Of a stretch of 7,211 bases of DNA, positions 5,495 to 7,211 are shown in pieces. Made by a program: the position numbers and the translations under genes. This DNA is from an uncultured Oscillospiraceae bacterium. GTDB lineage: Bacteria; Bacillota; Clostridia; Oscillospirales; Acutalibacteraceae. The stretch is from assembly GCA_900552225.1 (NCBI GenBank), contig URYX01000086.1:1-7211 (forward strand), written 5' to 3'. The notes beneath the pieces were generated by a model. The model saw only the letters and a list, made by a program, of their open reading frames with translations. It ran no database searches and was not told where the DNA came from. How positions within the stretch are numbered: position 1 is the first letter of the stretch; each line of letters starts with the position of its first letter.

Positions 5495-6219
5495 TTTGTG
5501 AAGTGCTGTTTCCCGAGTTCTGCAATCTCTACGGCGACTCCGCCAATATGCGCTATCTGGAGGCCTGCGCCCCCTCACTCACCTTTGTGTATACCCACAA
5601 CCGCGAGACTCCGCGCTTCGCCTCCGAGCCCGTCTCCATGCTCTACTTAGGCTCCATGCCGGAGAGCAGGCAGGAGGTTGCCGTCGAGCGCCTGCGGCCG
5701 TATACGGAGCAGCTGCGGCGCGCCATAGAGGCCGGCACCGTCGTGCTCGCCACCGGCAACGCCTGCGAGCTGTTCGGACAGTATATCGCGGAGAGCGACC
5801 GCCGCATCCCGATGCTCGGGCTGTATAATTTCCATGCCGAGCGCGACCGCGGTGCCCGCCACAACTCCATGTTCATCGGCCGCTTTGAGGCGGACGGCAC
5901 CCCCATGGATATCGTCGGCAACCGCTCGCAGTTTTCCACGCTGCACGGCCCCTTCCCCGCACCGTTTGTGCAGGTGGTCGGCGGCTTTGGCAACGCCCCC
6001 GGCGATACCTCCGAGGGCTACCGCGACCGAAACCTATTCGGAACCTACCTGCTCGGCCCGTTTCTCATCCTCAACCCGCCCTTTACGAAATACCTGCTGC
6101 GCACACTCGGCCTGCCGGATACGCTGGCCTACGAGGAGGAGGCAATGGCCGCCTACCGCTTCCGCGCGGAGCACCTCAAGCAGGAGGGCGTCCCCTATCT
6201 CATGGGCGAGCACGGATAA
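5491..6219 (+). CDS. gatD: GatD-like glutamine amidotransferase lacking catalytic Cys and His
   Basis: A 242-residue class I glutamine amidotransferase-fold protein, normally the glutaminase partner of MurT. Family signatures are NLYGDSANM (12-20), LGSMPESRQE (53-62), the oxyanion/elbow region LATGNACELFG (86-96), VVGGFGNAPGD with EGY, and GTYLLGPFLILNPP. Against the usual GatD forms three key motifs are changed: GGGQD is GSMPE (54-58), CGGYQxLG is GNACELFG, putting Gly89 at the nucleophile position, and GTYLHGP is GTYLLGP, putting Leu188 in place of the catalytic His. Cys92 is three residues past the elbow and is unlikely to substitute. The frame is intact and ordinary in codon use, so it is not a decayed pseudogene. 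It starts with the ATG overlapping murT's stop (ATGA), with AAGGGGG upstream, indicating translational coupling and a complex. Glutaminase activity is doubtful; a structural or altered role is inferred. Confidence 0.85.
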   Translation: MICEVLFPEFCNLYGDSANMRYLEACAPSLTFVYTHNRETPRFASEPVSMLYLGSMPESRQEVAVERLRPYTEQLRRAIEAGTVVLATGNACELFGQYIAESDRRIPMLGLYNFHAERDRGARHNSMFIGRFEADGTPMDIVGNRSQFSTLHGPFPAPFVQVVGGFGNAPGDTSEGYRDRNLFGTYLLGPFLILNPPFTKYLLRTLGLPDTLAYEEEAMAAYRFRAEHLKQEGVPYLMGEHG

Positions 6220-6289
6220 CCCGCCGCCCGTTTCCCTTTTCCGGGCAGGCACCGCTTTTATATCCCGCGCCTTTTTTGACAGTCTGAAG

Positions 6290-6330
6290 CGCCCGCCACA
6301 CCGTAAATCCGGATGTGGCGGGCGTTTCCT
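6290..6330 (+). terminator. Rho-independent terminator of the flippase-murT-gatD operon
   Basis: CGCCCGCCACA (6290-6300) and TGTGGCGGGCG (6314-6324) form a perfect 11-bp stem. The loop can close further by CCG/CGG pairing. TTTCCTCTT follows. It is about 70 bases past the gatD-like stop, so it should end that operon and separate dapF from it. Confidence 0.85.
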
Positions 6331-6451
6331 CTTGCGGCCGATCCCCCGTCGGCACCTCCCGGCCGCGAAGCCGCCCTCTCCGTCATATTTTCCGCCAAAC
6401 GGCATAGGATAAAAGCACCGGGCCGCACAGACAAACCGGGCGGGAAGCCGC

Positions 6452-6468
6452 GCCGTTTCCGAAACGGC
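6452..6468. repeat. 17-bp near-perfect palindrome upstream of dapF
   Basis: GCCGTTTC (6452-6459) and GAAACGGC (6461-6468) are exact inverse complements around a single C. It has no T-run, so it is not a terminator. It lies 51 bases before the dapF start and could be an operator or an mRNA hairpin in the leader. The function is inferred. Confidence 0.6.
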
Positions 6469-6519
6469 CGTCCCCGATGCTTTGTCCGGGCCCGCACCTC
6501 ACCGGAAAGGCGGAACACG

Positions 6520-7211
6520 ATGATCCTCACATTTACCAAAATGCATTCCTGCGGCAACGACTACCTCTACTTCGACGTGCGCCGTGCCCCCGTCCCCGCG
6601 CCGGAATCTCTGGCCCGTGCCCTGTGCCCGCGCCGCTTCGCGGTCGGCGCAGACGGCATCGTCCTCATCGGGGCCTCGGATACGGCGGACGCCTCCATGC
6701 GCATCTTCAACGCCGACGGCAGCGAAGCCTCCATGTGCGGCAATGCCGTGCGCTGCGTCGGTGCCTATCTGGCCGCACACGGCGCCGAGGGTGCCGATAC
6801 CCTGACGGTCATGACCGCCGCCGGCCCGCGGCGGCTGCAGCTGCACCGCAGCGGCAACGCCGTCACCCGGGTCACCGCGGACATGGGTCGGGCCGAATTT
6901 GCCCCTGACCGGATTCCCGTCCGCTCCGACGACGGAACCCTGCCGCTCTCCTATGGCGGCCGGATATGGATGGCCACCTGCGTCTCCGTCGGCAACCCCC
7001 ACGCCGTCCTGTTCACCGAGCAGCCGGAGACGCTGCCGCTGCCCGCCCTCGGACAGCAGCTCGGCAGCGACCCGCGCTTTCCCTGCGGCGTCAACCTCGA
7101 ATTCGTCCGCATCCTCGACCGCAACCGCCTGCAGATGCGGGTCTGGGAACGCGGCAGCGGCGAAACCTCCGCCTGCGGCACCGGTGCCTGCGCCGCCGCC
7201 GCGGTTGTGGT
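6520..7211 (+). CDS. dapF: Diaminopimelate epimerase, 3'-truncated by the window
   Basis: The first 230 residues of DapF, which interconverts LL- and meso-diaminopimelate in the lysine and peptidoglycan pathway, in the cytoplasm, by a cofactor-free two-cysteine mechanism. Both active-site cysteines are visible and correctly placed: Cys73 in ADGSEASMCGNAVRC and Cys219 in GSGETSACGTGACAAA. The N-terminal motif FTKMHSCGNDYLYFD (5-19) and NPHAVLF in the second half also fit; usual Gly-Asn-Asp is intact. Usual length is about 275-280, so roughly 45-50 residues lie beyond 7211. The ATG at 6520 is preceded by AAAGG (6506-6510) at 9-base spacing. It sits after a strong terminator, so it probably starts a new transcript; its presence implies a meso-DAP-type cell wall or lysine synthesis. 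Confidence 0.95.
   Translation, partial: MILTFTKMHSCGNDYLYFDVRRAPVPAPESLARALCPRRFAVGADGIVLIGASDTADASMRIFNADGSEASMCGNAVRCVGAYLAAHGAEGADTLTVMTAAGPRRLQLHRSGNAVTRVTADMGRAEFAPDRIPVRSDDGTLPLSYGGRIWMATCVSVGNPHAVLFTEQPETLPLPALGQQLGSDPRFPCGVNLEFVRILDRNRLQMRVWERGSGETSACGTGACAAAAVV

Larger units (their letters stand above)
6220..6519. other. Intergenic region between gatD-like gene and dapF
   Basis: These 300 bases hold no gene I can support. They contain a strong terminator (6290-6330) and a palindrome near dapF (6452-6468). TTGACA occurs at 6276-6281 without a -10 at proper spacing, and a weak TAGGAT lies at 6405-6410 without a good -35. The promoter for dapF is therefore not clear. Confidence 0.6.

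Noticed and set aside
4067..5578. 503-codon open frame on the minus strand across the murT-like gene
   Set aside because: Same shadow pattern (Arg/Gly/Val/His-rich), opposite to a clearly recognisable Mur ligase.
6276..6310. TTGACA as -35 of a dapF promoter
   Set aside because: No acceptable -10 at 16-18 bases, and the following bases form the terminator stem.
6417..6441. Two copies of ACCGGGC 18 bases apart
   Set aside because: Seven bases of GC-rich sequence repeated once is expected by chance at this composition.

Overview
The window looks like the end of a metagenome or draft contig from a high-GC, low-copy Firmicute, most likely a gut-type clostridium (Oscillospirales/Ruminococcaceae-like). 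This is inferred from strong AGGAGG ribosome sites, a MurT/GatD-like pair, a diaminopimelate epimerase, SpoVB/YtgP-type flippase sequence and about 60-65% GC in most genes. No taxonomic marker gene is present, so the placement is only a guess. Bases 1-33 are not genomic: they are the Illumina Nextera read-1 transposase adapter, including the 19-bp Tn5 mosaic end.

Layout. 34-396 (+): a DUF559-type endonuclease-fold gene, cut at its 5' end by the adapter and AT-rich (about 42% GC). 447-1094 (+): a short formate/nitrite-transporter-family channel. 1095-1262: convergent intergenic region with an 8-bp inverted repeat and a strong terminator hairpin. 1263-2273 (-): an ATP-grasp protein of the sugar-transfer-associated type, with its own promoter (TTGATA-17-TATAAT). 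2274-2414: divergent promoter region. 2415-4055 (+): a 14-TM SpoVB/MurJ-like flippase starting at TTG. 4109-5494 (+): a MurT-like ligase. 5491-6219 (+): a GatD-like amidotransferase overlapping it by ATGA. 6220-6519: terminator, then a palindrome. 6520-7211 (+): dapF, cut by the window end.

How the genes fit together. Flippase, MurT and GatD form one operon that reads as a module for modifying and exporting lipid-linked cell-wall precursor; dapF downstream supplies meso-diaminopimelate for the same wall. The most interesting point is that the GatD-like subunit lacks both hallmark catalytic residues: Gly89 sits where the nucleophilic Cys is expected and Leu188 where the His is expected. The MurT-like partner has also lost the usual C-terminal motifs while keeping its P-loop and Cys4 zinc ribbon. 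The pair therefore looks like a co-diverged version of the lipid II amidation complex, either ammonia-dependent or repurposed. This rests on motif reading by eye, without alignment or database search.
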